From a bacterium SCSIO 12643 (GTDB lineage: Bacteria; Bacteroidota; Bacteroidia; Flavobacteriales_G; Salibacteraceae), in the NCBI GenBank assembly GCA_024398135.1, contig CP073750.1, forward strand, positions 1,302,001 through 1,366,000: DNA of 64,000 bases. Reading direction: 5' to 3'. Positions 46,139-54,420 of the stretch are shown one piece after another. Below the pieces are notes generated by a model. The model did no database searches and was not told the DNA's origin. It saw only the letters and a list, made by a program, of their open reading frames with translations. The translations under genes and the position numbers were made by a program. Each line of letters begins with the position of its first letter. Within the stretch, counting starts at the first letter, position 1.

Positions 46139-46660
46139 GTGACTAAAAAGCAAGAAAAAATATTAGATGTGGCTTTGCAGCTTTTTGCTGCAAAGGGGTA
46201 TGATGCAACTTCTACCAGCAAAATTGCGAAAGTTGCCGAAGTATCAGAAGGGCTTATCTTCCGGCACTTTGGAAACAAAGAAGGTCTTTTGAATGCCATT
46301 ATGGATCAGGCCATGGAAAAGGCAGAAAAAATGTATGAAGAAGTGTTGATTCATGATGATCCGAAAAAGGTCATAAAAAGTATCATCTTGTTTCCTTTTC
46401 AAATCGAATCTAAAGAGTTTTCCTATTGGAAACTGATGTATGCTTTAAAATGGCAAGCAGAGGTATATGATCATTCCGGCTCAAAACCTGTCAGAAACAT
46501 TCTCATTCAGGCATTTAAAGATTTAGGTTATCCAAATCCTACAGCAGAGGCTGATCTCATCCTAATATTATTGGATGGTGTAGCCACAAATATTTTACTT
46601 AAAAAGAATACAAATCTACTAGATGTACAAACAGCACTTTTAAATAAATACGACCTGTAA
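46139..46660 (+). CDS. TetR-family regulator (autoregulated candidate)
   Basis: A 173-residue TetR protein beginning with a GTG codon. The N-terminal DNA-binding domain is typical: DVALQLFAAKGYDATSTSKI and AEVSEGLIFRHFGNKEGLL. The rest is a helical ligand domain ending in a hydrophobic helix. A near-palindromic operator overlaps its own transcript start, and the same core motif lies before the metallo-beta-lactamase-fold gene 54 bases downstream, so it probably controls both. The ligand is unknown; lipids would be a guess from the neighbour. Confidence 0.9.
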   Translation: MTKKQEKILDVALQLFAAKGYDATSTSKIAKVAEVSEGLIFRHFGNKEGLLNAIMDQAMEKAEKMYEEVLIHDDPKKVIKSIILFPFQIESKEFSYWKLMYALKWQAEVYDHSGSKPVRNILIQAFKDLGYPNPTAEADLILILLDGVATNILLKKNTNLLDVQTALLNKYDL

Positions 46661-46682
46661 TTATTTTTTTTATCACTAAAAA

Positions 46683-46695
46683 AGTAATTACTCAC
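46683..46695. promoter_or_regulatory. Candidate TetR operator 2
   Basis: AGTAATTACTCAC, identical over 13 bases to the core of operator 1, in the 54-base gap between the regulator gene and the metallo-hydrolase gene, 20 bases before its ATG. Confidence 0.55.
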
Positions 46696-46714
46696 TTATA
46701 TAAAAAATCAAAAA

Positions 46715-47857
46715 ATGAAATCAATCATAATTAAATCTATAAAAATGATCGGCATTGTACTTTTATCCATTATTGGTCTCATCGTCATTATCGGTGCTCT
46801 ATTTGTAAACATAAGTCCAGAATTTGGAGGCAAGTATTCTAAAGCAAAACAGAACGCTTATGAACAAACCGGTCACTACGAAAAAGGGAAATTCCTAAAT
46901 CAAATTGAAACCAATCTTGATTTAAAGGTTGGAGATATGTTGGGAACCATGAAGGATTTTATTCTGGGGACTCCTAACCGCGAACCTGACTTTAATATTC
47001 CAGTAGAACACGTAGATTCATTAAGTTTAGAAAAAGACAAAAATGAACCTCGATTGATTTGGTTTGGACACTCGGCTTTCTTACTACAAATCGATAATAA
47101 AAACATCTTATTGGATCCAATGTTTGGAGATGTTCCTGCACCACATCCTATGTTGGGAAACAAAAGATATAGCACGTCATTACCTATTGAGATTGAAAAA
47201 CTTCCACATATAGATGCCATCGTTATTTCACATGATCATTACGACCATCTGGATTATGGGTCTATAGAAAAGCTTAAATCAAAAACTCAAAAGTTCTGTG
47301 TTCCTCTTGGGGTAGGTGCTCACTTTCAGGCATGGGGGATTGCACCGGAGAATATCATTGAATTAGACTGGTGGGAAAACGCCCATATAGATTCTCTCGA
47401 ATTTGTTTTTACTCCTTCGCGTCATTTTTCAGGTAGAGGATTAACAGATCGCAATAGAACTCTATGGGGCTCCTGGATTATTAATGGCTCGAATCATAAA
47501 ATTTATTTTAGTGGGGATAGTGGTTATGGTCCTCATTTTAAAGAAATCGGAGAGAAATATGGGCCTTTTGATTTGGCTATGGTTGAATGCGGACAATACA
47601 ACGAAAAATGGAGTCAAATTCACATGATGCCTGAAGAATCTGCACAAGCTGGTAAGGATCTTCAAGCAAAAAAAGTGATGCCAATCCATTGGGGTGCATT
47701 TTCACTGGCGCTGCATTCCTGGACCGATCCAGTGGAACGTATTCTGAAAAAGTCTAATGAACTAGGTTTAAATATTATCACACCAAGGATCGGAGAATTT
47801 ATACAGGTGGACGCGCAGAATTCTGCATATCACACACAGTGGTGGTTAAATCCTTAA
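46715..47857 (+). CDS. Membrane-anchored metallo-beta-lactamase-fold hydrolase (NAPE-PLD/UlaG-like)
   Basis: A 380-residue protein with an N-terminal transmembrane anchor (about 11-31) and then a metallo-beta-lactamase-fold domain. The zinc motif HDHYDH is at 173-178. FGHSAFLLQID, ILLDPMFGD, FSGDSGYGPHF and PIHWGAFSLALHSW complete the NAPE-PLD/UlaG-like pattern. N-acyl-phosphatidylethanolamine phospholipase D or a related lipid phosphodiesterase is the nearest named activity, but substrate calls in this family are unsafe. It appears to be controlled by the adjacent TetR through a shared operator and overlaps the convergent methyltransferase gene by four bases. Confidence 0.88.
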   Translation: MKSIIIKSIKMIGIVLLSIIGLIVIIGALFVNISPEFGGKYSKAKQNAYEQTGHYEKGKFLNQIETNLDLKVGDMLGTMKDFILGTPNREPDFNIPVEHVDSLSLEKDKNEPRLIWFGHSAFLLQIDNKNILLDPMFGDVPAPHPMLGNKRYSTSLPIEIEKLPHIDAIVISHDHYDHLDYGSIEKLKSKTQKFCVPLGVGAHFQAWGIAPENIIELDWWENAHIDSLEFVFTPSRHFSGRGLTDRNRTLWGSWIINGSNHKIYFSGDSGYGPHFKEIGEKYGPFDLAMVECGQYNEKWSQIHMMPEESAQAGKDLQAKKVMPIHWGAFSLALHSWTDPVERILKKSNELGLNIITPRIGEFIQVDAQNSAYHTQWWLNP

Positions 47858-48627
47858 GTGGGTTTTAATTTACAAACAGCAAAACATGAAAGTCCGGGAA
47901 TATGTATCCTCAACTTTCTAAACAACTCTCCTATTTTATAGTCAGTTAATAAAATTGTCTGAATGGTTTTTGTAAGCCATTCGGACTTTTCCCAATTACC
48001 CAAATGTTGAAGTTCTTCCTCGGATTTAGGACTCAGCTTTTCCTTGATTACCTGTAACAGCCTTGGAGGGATCAGAGACATAAAAAAGTAACCTCCATAA
48101 ATGATTTCCAAACCACATTTATCCGTGGTATTTCGCAGCAACTTCATATCGTACCGTCTATAGTGCTTTAACAAAGCATCATGATGGCTAAATAAACTCT
48201 GATATGCCGGAACAGTAATCAATACATAAGTCTCTTTTCCAACCAATCCACTGGAAATAATTTCATTTATCAAAGCAGCATCATCTGGTACGTGTTCTAT
48301 CACATCTAACAAAGTGACAACATCCATCTCTTTCTTAGGAGACACCTGACTTAATGCTTCATATAAACTCAAATCGGGATTATTATATAACGCGCCAATT
48401 TTCTGCATCGAATCAGATGTATAACCAATATCCAGACATTTACATTCCGCATTTAATGCTCTGGTAAATCCGTCTGCAACGTACGCATCACCACTTCCCA
48501 CATCCAGAATTTGTTTCTTCCGATCTGATTTCACAAACCTTTGAATAAGTTCTGTAACAATTGATGAACGTGATAATTCCCAGGGGTGGCGTTGGGTAAT
48601 GTTAAAATTCGATTCTACTAAATCCAT
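47854..48627 (-). CDS. Class I SAM-dependent methyltransferase
   Basis: A 257-residue cytoplasmic methyltransferase. Motif I is ILDVGSGDAYVA (about 39-50), the acidic motif II region is AECKCLDIGYT, and VVTLLDVIEHVPDD (about 101-114) is motif IV of the Methyltransf_11/Ubi-type fold. The C-terminal third is hydrophobic and basic (SLIPPRLLQVIKEKLSP), as in small-molecule or glycan methyltransferases. The substrate is not evident. The 3' end overlaps the metallo-hydrolase gene by four bases. Confidence 0.88.
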   Translation of the reverse strand: MDLVESNFNITQRHPWELSRSSIVTELIQRFVKSDRKKQILDVGSGDAYVADGFTRALNAECKCLDIGYTSDSMQKIGALYNNPDLSLYEALSQVSPKKEMDVVTLLDVIEHVPDDAALINEIISSGLVGKETYVLITVPAYQSLFSHHDALLKHYRRYDMKLLRNTTDKCGLEIIYGGYFFMSLIPPRLLQVIKEKLSPKSEEELQHLGNWEKSEWLTKTIQTILLTDYKIGELFRKLRIHIPGLSCFAVCKLKPT

Positions 48628-48684
48628 TCAATTACATTTTTAGAATTGATCTACTGGATATCATCAGGTTAACCCGATTCCTCA

Positions 48685-48692
48685 CAAATATA
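48685..48692 (-). promoter_or_regulatory. -7 promoter box (TATATTTG) of the methyltransferase gene
   Basis: TAnnTTTG match on the minus strand, 57 bases before the ATG at 48627. Confidence 0.4.
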
Positions 48693-48772
48693 ATAATGTA
48701 AAACTACTTACCGCTGTTGTTTATAAAAACGAATAAAAAATCAATTTTATTAAACTTAAAATAAATTTTATT

Positions 48773-48780
48773 TAGTTTTG
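48773..48780 (+). promoter_or_regulatory. -7 promoter box (TAGTTTTG) of the DUF2089 operon
   Basis: TAnnTTTG match 20 bases before the ATG at 48801, giving a predicted leader of about 14 bases. Confidence 0.55.
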
Positions 48781-48800
48781 AGTAAAATTAATTCAACAAA

Positions 48801-49076
48801 ATGAAAAAACTTCCGGTTCAATGCCCGAGTTGTAGTGGCACTTTAGATGTGAGTGAATTGACCTGTGGTCAGTGTGAAACCAAGATCATGGGGAGTTACT
48901 CATTACCTATTCTCCTACAGTTAACTCCAGAGGAACTCACATTTGTTACTGAATTCATTCTAAATAGCGGCAGTCTGAAAAAAATGGCAGTAAAAATGGA
49001 GAAAAGTTACCCTACGGTAAGAAACAAACTAGATGACATTATAGAAAAGTTAAACCAACTTCAAAACGATCAATAA
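48801..49076 (+). CDS. DUF2089 family zinc-ribbon/HTH protein
   Basis: A 91-residue protein with a rubredoxin-like zinc ribbon at the N-terminus (Cys8-x2-Cys11 and Cys22-x2-Cys25) and a helical C-terminal half (LTPEELTFVTEFILNSGSLK and MEKSYPTVRNKLDDIIEKL) that looks like a sigma-like or Arc-type helix-turn-helix. This arrangement is that of DUF2089, often a small regulator encoded beside membrane proteins. Here it starts an operon with a membrane protein (one-base gap) and a secreted hydrolase, so it may regulate them. Confidence 0.85.
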   Translation: MKKLPVQCPSCSGTLDVSELTCGQCETKIMGSYSLPILLQLTPEELTFVTEFILNSGSLKKMAVKMEKSYPTVRNKLDDIIEKLNQLQNDQ

Positions 49077-49077
49077 C

Positions 49078-49671
49078 ATGCTTAAGATTCTTATAAATCC
49101 ATTTGAAAAACTACAGGAAAATCAACTGCTAAGTATTGGAGTATTTGCCATGCTTATTGGTTCTTTTATTGGTGGAACTTTAAATGCACGTTTCGATGGC
49201 TTTTTAGATTTACACTTTACCCATCACACCAATTTCGCAGCGGTCATCCTGGATAATCTAATCAACACGACTACATCTATCATTATTCTATTTGGACTCG
49301 GGAAGTACATCAATTCGAAAACACGCTTAATTGATATTATTACGACCATCCTGATCGCAAGAATACCTTTTTACCTTTTACCTATCTTTAATATATCTGG
49401 TGATATTATTCAGGCTTCAGATCTTGTTATCGCATTATCTCAAAACCAAATTTCCATAGAGGACATCCCGCAATTTAAATTCGTTTTCTTTATCGTATTT
49501 GCGATTTTTACATTGATGGCCATAGTATGGGTAATTACATTATTATATAATGGCTTCAAAACCGCATGTAATACTAAAACAACTACGCATATTATCATGT
49601 TTGCTGCTGGTGTCTTACTATCCGAGGTCATCTCTAAAACTTTAATCATCCTTTTTAATGTCTCCATATGA
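49078..49671 (+). CDS. Polytopic membrane protein, possibly Yip1-like
   Basis: A 197-residue protein with five or six hydrophobic segments spaced about 30 residues apart (for example 17-37, 60-80, 93-110, 139-162, 172-196). NPFEKLQENQ opens it, and the general shape is that of Yip1-type small membrane proteins often paired with DUF2089, but no decisive motif is visible. Its start is one base after the DUF2089 stop and its end overlaps the next gene by four bases, so all three genes are translationally linked. Confidence 0.7.
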   Translation: MLKILINPFEKLQENQLLSIGVFAMLIGSFIGGTLNARFDGFLDLHFTHHTNFAAVILDNLINTTTSIIILFGLGKYINSKTRLIDIITTILIARIPFYLLPIFNISGDIIQASDLVIALSQNQISIEDIPQFKFVFFIVFAIFTLMAIVWVITLLYNGFKTACNTKTTTHIIMFAAGVLLSEVISKTLIILFNVSI

Positions 49672-50900
49672 AACCTTTTCTTACACTTTTAGCTATTATT
49701 GGATGCTTTCAGATTTCCATTTCTCAGGAAACTAATATTACATTCCCAAGTGATAATTTCACCATAGAAGGGACTCTATCTATGCCGTCAGGAACAGGGC
49801 CTTTTCCGACCATAATTTTAGTCCATGGTTCCGGAGCTAATGATAGAAATCAAACGCTCACCTTAACCGGAGCAAATGCGGTATGTCTTTACCCGAATTT
49901 AGTAAATGCTACAATCGAAAACTTCAAAGATCTGGCTCAAGAACTTTCTGCCAATGGCTATGCTGTACTACGATATGACAAACGAACTTATACCTATGGT
50001 GCGCAAATCGATCTCAAAAGCATCACATTAGACGATTTTATTACGGACATTCACTCTGCAGTAGATTTTGTTAAAACACAACCAAAAATTGACACCAATT
50101 GTATTTCGTTATTAGGGCATAGCCAAGGTTCAAATCTCATCCCTATTGTAGCTTTAAATCGCACAGATATACAGTCATTAATCAGTTTGGGAGGCTCTTC
50201 TTCTAGAATTGATAGTCTGGTAGCCATGCAAATTCGCAACATTTATTATACCTGTAATCATGATACTGCAACGGGTGATCAAAATTATACTCAGATTTTA
50301 AACGCGTTTAATCTTATTGCGAACAATTCATGGAATCCCAACACCCCTTTGATGGGAGGATATCCTGATTTTTGGAAAGGCTGGCTTCAAATTTCACAAA
50401 TGGCAATTTCCAACTATCAAACTGTAACCGTACCCAAACTATTCATTCATGGTATGGACGATTTAAATGTTCCAATCAGTGATGCGCAAAAAATGGAAAA
50501 TGCTTTGACAGGTACGAATACAGATGTTGTGTATTTACCCGGAATTAATCATTACATGACGAGTTCAACACATCCTAATGTTGATTCTACAGTCATCAAC
50601 TCGATACTGAATTGGAAAAATCAAAATAGCTGTATCTCCACAGATATTAAATCCGAACCGGTAATTCTCCCCCAAATAAGCTGGTGGCAAAACGACTCTC
50701 AAATCACCATTCAACTTGCGAATCCTTTAACATCGTATAGTTTTACACTATATGATATCTCAGGAAAAAAGATATTGCAACGAACTACAAGCGCTCATCA
50801 TTCTATACAAATAGACAAAACCACTCTTTCATCTGGGGTTTACATCATTTCTGCGGAAACTTCAACCTCTCAAATTCGGGAAAAAATAGTGATCTGGTAA
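49668..50900 (+). CDS. Secreted alpha/beta hydrolase with T9SS type A sorting domain
   Basis: A 410-residue secreted esterase-like enzyme. A signal peptide ends near ISISQ (residue 20). The alpha/beta hydrolase domain (about 25-315) has the oxyanion motif LVHGSGANDR, nucleophile Ser152 in GHSQG, an acid at Asp264/265 (HGMDDLNVP) and His295 (GINHYM). The final 75 residues are a T9SS type A sorting signal (YDISGKKILQR, LSSGVYIISAE, REKIVIW). The substrate is unknown, perhaps a sugar ester or acylated peptide. It is the last gene of the DUF2089 operon. Confidence 0.9.
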   Translation: MKPFLTLLAIIGCFQISISQETNITFPSDNFTIEGTLSMPSGTGPFPTIILVHGSGANDRNQTLTLTGANAVCLYPNLVNATIENFKDLAQELSANGYAVLRYDKRTYTYGAQIDLKSITLDDFITDIHSAVDFVKTQPKIDTNCISLLGHSQGSNLIPIVALNRTDIQSLISLGGSSSRIDSLVAMQIRNIYYTCNHDTATGDQNYTQILNAFNLIANNSWNPNTPLMGGYPDFWKGWLQISQMAISNYQTVTVPKLFIHGMDDLNVPISDAQKMENALTGTNTDVVYLPGINHYMTSSTHPNVDSTVINSILNWKNQNSCISTDIKSEPVILPQISWWQNDSQITIQLANPLTSYSFTLYDISGKKILQRTTSAHHSIQIDKTTLSSGVYIISAETSTSQIREKIVIW

Positions 50901-50969
50901 ATTCACATATTGTTTACAAATGGTGAATAACAAACACCTTCGGGATATTCTCTAAGAAAAATCACGTTC

Positions 50970-50977
50970 TAATTTTG
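50970..50977 (+). promoter_or_regulatory. -7 promoter box (TAATTTTG) of the hydrolase gene
   Basis: TAnnTTTG match 24 bases before the GTG at 51002. ATTTTGAAA recurs 14 bases later, directly after CCTCA. Confidence 0.45.
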
Positions 50978-51001
50978 AAACCTCAATTTTGAAATTGGAA
51001 C

Positions 51002-51796
51002 GTGACAAAGTTTGCTGAGTTTAAAGGAGGTAAAATCAGATATACGGACACTGGAAAAGGTCGTACCGTAGTATTCTTACATGGTTTTCTAGAGTCATCG
51101 GATATGTGGAAGTATTATCGAACCCATCTTCCCAAACATATTCGTTCCATTTGTATTGATCTTCCCGGACATGGTAAATCTGATAATTTCGGTTACAATC
51201 ATTCCATGGAAATGATGGCCGAAAGTATTTATGCGGTTTTAAAAAAAGAAGGTATTCGAAAAATCGTGTTGGTAGGTCATTCTATGGGAGGATATGCTGC
51301 TTTGGCTTTTGCAGAATTGTATCCGGATATCATTAAAGGACTCATCATGTATTTTTCTTCTGCCGCTTCTGATTCTGACGAAAAAAAGATCAATCGAAAT
51401 CGTGCGATTAAATTGGTTGAACGTAACAAAGAATCCTTTGTTCGAAATTCCATCCCTTTATTATTTACTGAGAAAAACAGAGTCAAATATCAAAAGAGTA
51501 TTTCCACCCTAATCAAAAGAGCAAATACGATGGGGATTCAAAGTATCATCGCTTCTTTAGGCGGAATGAGAGATCGATCAGACAGAGAAATCATTTTACG
51601 TTTTGCCCCCTTCCCAGTAAAATTTATTGTGGGCGATCAAGACCCTGTACTTCCTGTAGAACAACTCATACAACAAGCCCAACTTCCTGAAAAATCATAT
51701 TTAACGGTATTAAAAAATACCGGACATATGGGGTTTATTGAAAATAAAAAAGCCACATTTCTAGCCGTAAAGGATTTTTTGGATCTGGTGTATTAA
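51002..51796 (+). CDS. Alpha/beta hydrolase (cytoplasmic)
   Basis: A 264-residue alpha/beta hydrolase with a GTG start, no signal peptide and an intact catalytic triad: Ser94 in GHSMGG, an acid in GDQDPVLP (Asp212/214) and His242 in NTGHMGFIE. VFLHGFLES and DLPGHGKS are the oxyanion and strand motifs of the epoxide-hydrolase/MhpC type. A specific substrate is not apparent. It has its own promoter box and is not close to an obvious pathway. Confidence 0.88.
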   Translation: MTKFAEFKGGKIRYTDTGKGRTVVFLHGFLESSDMWKYYRTHLPKHIRSICIDLPGHGKSDNFGYNHSMEMMAESIYAVLKKEGIRKIVLVGHSMGGYAALAFAELYPDIIKGLIMYFSSAASDSDEKKINRNRAIKLVERNKESFVRNSIPLLFTEKNRVKYQKSISTLIKRANTMGIQSIIASLGGMRDRSDREIILRFAPFPVKFIVGDQDPVLPVEQLIQQAQLPEKSYLTVLKNTGHMGFIENKKATFLAVKDFLDLVY

Positions 51797-51877
51797 CGTT
51801 TTTTTAGATTAATCTCCCCTGCTTTTATAATAATTCGAATATTTCTATGTTACTTTGTAATTCAAAGCACTCTGAAA

Positions 51878-52504
51878 ATGGAAAAAGAAAAATACATCCA
51901 AGACCTGGCCGACATCAAAGACATGATGGAAAAATCATCTCGTTTTATTTCTCTAAGTGGATTGTCAGGGGTCCTGGCTGGTACTTTTGCATTAATTGGA
52001 GCGTATTTGGCCTGGGGCGTTCTTTATAATTTTGACGCCTATTTTTCAAGAGCGTTTGTCACTTACTTACCTAAAATAGTTCTTTTCAAACTCATCATGA
52101 TTGGTGCTGGTGTTCTATTCCTAAGTATAGCTGCCGGAATGTTCTTTACTCAAAAAATGGCTAGAAAACATGGACGACAAATTTGGGATGAAACAACTAA
52201 GAGATTACTACTCCATTTATTTATTCCGCTCGCAACGGGTGGAATATTTCTAAGTATTTTACTTTTCAAAGGCTTTGTGGCTATTGTGGCTCCCGGCACT
52301 TTGGTTTTCTATGGTCTGGCTTTGATCAATGCGAGTAAATACACCCTTCGAGACATTCAATATTTAGGAATATCTGAAATCATTATAGGTCTTATTGCCA
52401 CTTACTTTATTGGGTATGGGCTTTTCTTTTGGGCTTTCGGTTTTGGAGTATTACATATTATTTATGGGATCGTAATGTATCTCAAATACGAAAAAGGACA
52501 ATAA
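51878..52504 (+). CDS. Uncharacterised polytopic membrane protein of the CreD module
   Basis: A 208-residue membrane protein. A short cytoplasmic N-terminus (DLADIKDMMEKSS) precedes about six hydrophobic segments in pairs (30-50, 70-92, 113-135, 137-155, 165-185, 185-200). I do not know the family beyond its recurring place in this three-gene layout. The stop codon TAA forms part of the promoter box of the small regulator that follows 21 bases later. Together with that regulator and creD it makes a same-strand module. Confidence 0.7.
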   Translation: MEKEKYIQDLADIKDMMEKSSRFISLSGLSGVLAGTFALIGAYLAWGVLYNFDAYFSRAFVTYLPKIVLFKLIMIGAGVLFLSIAAGMFFTQKMARKHGRQIWDETTKRLLLHLFIPLATGGIFLSILLFKGFVAIVAPGTLVFYGLALINASKYTLRDIQYLGISEIIIGLIATYFIGYGLFFWAFGFGVLHIIYGIVMYLKYEKGQ

Positions 52505-52509
52505 ATTTG
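52502..52509 (+). promoter_or_regulatory. -7 promoter box (TAAATTTG) of the small regulator gene
   Basis: TAnnTTTG match that overlaps the stop codon of the preceding gene and is followed by CGCC, 16 bases before the ATG at 52526. Confidence 0.5.
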
Positions 52510-52525
52510 CGCCTCAATTTTTGCC

Positions 52526-52828
52526 ATGAACAATCCGATTCAAAAATTAGACAAAGCATTCAACAACAAGATCCGTTTGGGGATCATGTCGGCACTTGCT
52601 GTGAACGATTTTTTGGATTTTAAGGCACTTAAAAATCTATTGGAAGTGACAGATGGTAACTTAGCCAGTCATACCAGCGCGCTTGAAAAACTGGACTACA
52701 TCCAAATCTCAAAATCATTTATTGGCAAAAAACCAAATACCAAATACGTCATTACTTCTAAGGGGAAAAAGGCATTTAATAGTCACCTGGAAGGTTTAGA
52801 AGAAATTATTAAAGCCACCTCAAGCTAA
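52526..52828 (+). CDS. Small winged-helix (MarR/ArsR-type) transcriptional regulator
   Basis: A 100-residue one-domain regulator. IRLGIMSALAVNDFLDFKAL and TDGNLASHTSALEKLDYIQI are the helix-turn-helix pair of the winged-helix fold, and PNTKYVITSKGKKAF is the wing. There is no ligand-binding domain, so it may sense through dimerisation or a partner. It lies between a membrane protein gene and creD, and regulation of that pair is the natural inference. Confidence 0.88.
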   Translation: MNNPIQKLDKAFNNKIRLGIMSALAVNDFLDFKALKNLLEVTDGNLASHTSALEKLDYIQISKSFIGKKPNTKYVITSKGKKAFNSHLEGLEEIIKATSS

Positions 52829-52885
52829 ATTTTTTTTACTCATATACTTTGAAAAACAAAGTACTTTAATTTTAAATATAACACT

Positions 52886-54250
52886 ATGGAAAACGAACAA
52901 AACGGATTTGTAGACAAAGCGCGCCACTGGGCCAAAACCTCCATCATGCTCAAAATGATCACCATCGGTTTTTTAATCGTCATTCTATTGATTCCAGAAT
53001 CGATGATTCAATCTCTTATTCGTGAGCGCTCATATGCCAGAGATGGTGCAGTAAACGAAGTCAGCAATAAATGGGGTCAAAGTCAAACCATCACCGGACC
53101 CATTCTAACTATTCCATATGAAAGCGAAGTTTTCAAAGATGGAAAGCTTCGAAAAGTGAAACAATTTGCACACTTTCTTCCTTCTAAAGTGCTTATTGAC
53201 GGAGCAGTGAATCCACATCAAAAACACCGTGGAATTTATGACATCATACTCTATGATACCGATCTAAAAGTTTCCGGTCAATTCGATAAACTTGACCTAT
53301 CCAGCCTTAATCTGGAAGATGAAGATATGATCTGGGAAGAAGCTAAAATTGCGATTGGTATTAGTGATCTCCGTGGACTAACAGACGTAATTCAACTCAA
53401 CTGGGATGGAGATAAAATCCCTATGAACCCAGGTGTAGAAAATGCCCAGATGATTAATTCAGGCGTACATACCATTATTAATATTCCTGAAAAAAGAAAT
53501 CAAAATGAAGATGGCACATTCACGATATCCAGAGCATTCGAAAACATCTCTTTTTCATATAGCCTTCAAGTAAACGGAAGCAGTAATTTACGGTTCACAC
53601 CTATTGGTAAACAAACCACTGTTGATCTCAACTCAAACTGGCCTTCACCAAAATTTGATGGAGCCTTTTTACCACAAAGTCATGACGTCAATGATTCCGG
53701 ATTTGTATGTCAATGGAAGGTAATCAACTTAAACAGAAACTACCCACAACAATGGGTGAATAGCAATTACCATATCAATAATTCTGATTTTGGTGTAGAT
53801 CTGATCTTACCCGTAGACGAATATCAAAAATCATTAAGATCCGCCAAATACGCAAGTTTGATCATACTACTCACTTTTCTGGCATTTTTCTTTATCGAAA
53901 TTGCTAACAACAAACGTATTCACCCACTTCAATACATATTGGTGGGTGCAGCATTGGTCTTATTCTATTCCCTCTTACTCTCCATTTCTGAACATTTTGG
54001 GTTTAACATCGCCTATAGCATTTCAACAGTAATGATTGCCGGATTAATTGGCATGTACTCATCATTCATTTTTAAAAGTGGTAAAATGGCATCATTTCTA
54101 ACCGCAGGCCTGGGAGGTATTTATTGCTTTATGTTCTTTGTTCTTAATTCTGAAGATTACGCGCTGCTTATGGGAAGTATCGGTTTATTCGTCATTCTTT
54201 CTATAGTGATGTATGCCACCCGAAATATTAATTTTTACAAATCAGCTTAA
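52886..54250 (+). CDS. creD: CreD-family cell envelope integrity protein
   Basis: A 454-residue inner-membrane protein. The N-terminal helix (about 20-38, MITIGFLIVILLIP) is followed by a family motif region (IRERSYARDGAVNEVSNKWG, ITGPILTIPY) and a periplasmic beta domain of about 250 residues; the C-terminal third has five or six transmembrane helices. CreD (also called CreD/Cet) links envelope stress and colicin E2 tolerance in gammaproteobacteria; in Bacteroidota its role is unknown. It is followed by a long hairpin. Confidence 0.92.
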   Translation: MENEQNGFVDKARHWAKTSIMLKMITIGFLIVILLIPESMIQSLIRERSYARDGAVNEVSNKWGQSQTITGPILTIPYESEVFKDGKLRKVKQFAHFLPSKVLIDGAVNPHQKHRGIYDIILYDTDLKVSGQFDKLDLSSLNLEDEDMIWEEAKIAIGISDLRGLTDVIQLNWDGDKIPMNPGVENAQMINSGVHTIINIPEKRNQNEDGTFTISRAFENISFSYSLQVNGSSNLRFTPIGKQTTVDLNSNWPSPKFDGAFLPQSHDVNDSGFVCQWKVINLNRNYPQQWVNSNYHINNSDFGVDLILPVDEYQKSLRSAKYASLIILLTFLAFFFIEIANNKRIHPLQYILVGAALVLFYSLLLSISEHFGFNIAYSISTVMIAGLIGMYSSFIFKSGKMASFLTAGLGGIYCFMFFVLNSEDYALLMGSIGLFVILSIVMYATRNINFYKSA

Positions 54251-54262
54251 CCCTAAATTTAC

Positions 54263-54312
54263 GATTAAAAGCACTTCCCAACTTATTAACCCTTTCGGGA
54301 AGGCTTTTAATC
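54263..54312. terminator. Long hairpin terminator after creD
   Basis: GATTAAAAGC and CTTCCC pair with GGGAAG and GCTTTTAATC, a 16-bp stem with one bulged A around a 17-base loop. There is only a short T-rich run after it. Confidence 0.65.
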
Positions 54313-54372
54313 ATTTTAATATCAAACATTTATTAATCACATTTAAACTATTGCCCAAATCAATTCTTTAAT

Positions 54373-54380
54373 TAATTTTG
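54373..54380 (+). promoter_or_regulatory. -7 promoter box (TAATTTTG) of rplU-rpmA
   Basis: TAnnTTTG match followed by CATCCCC, 40 bases before the rplU ATG. Confidence 0.55.
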
Positions 54381-54420
54381 CATCCCCATATTTGGGAATA
54401 CTAATTTAAACAACAGAATA

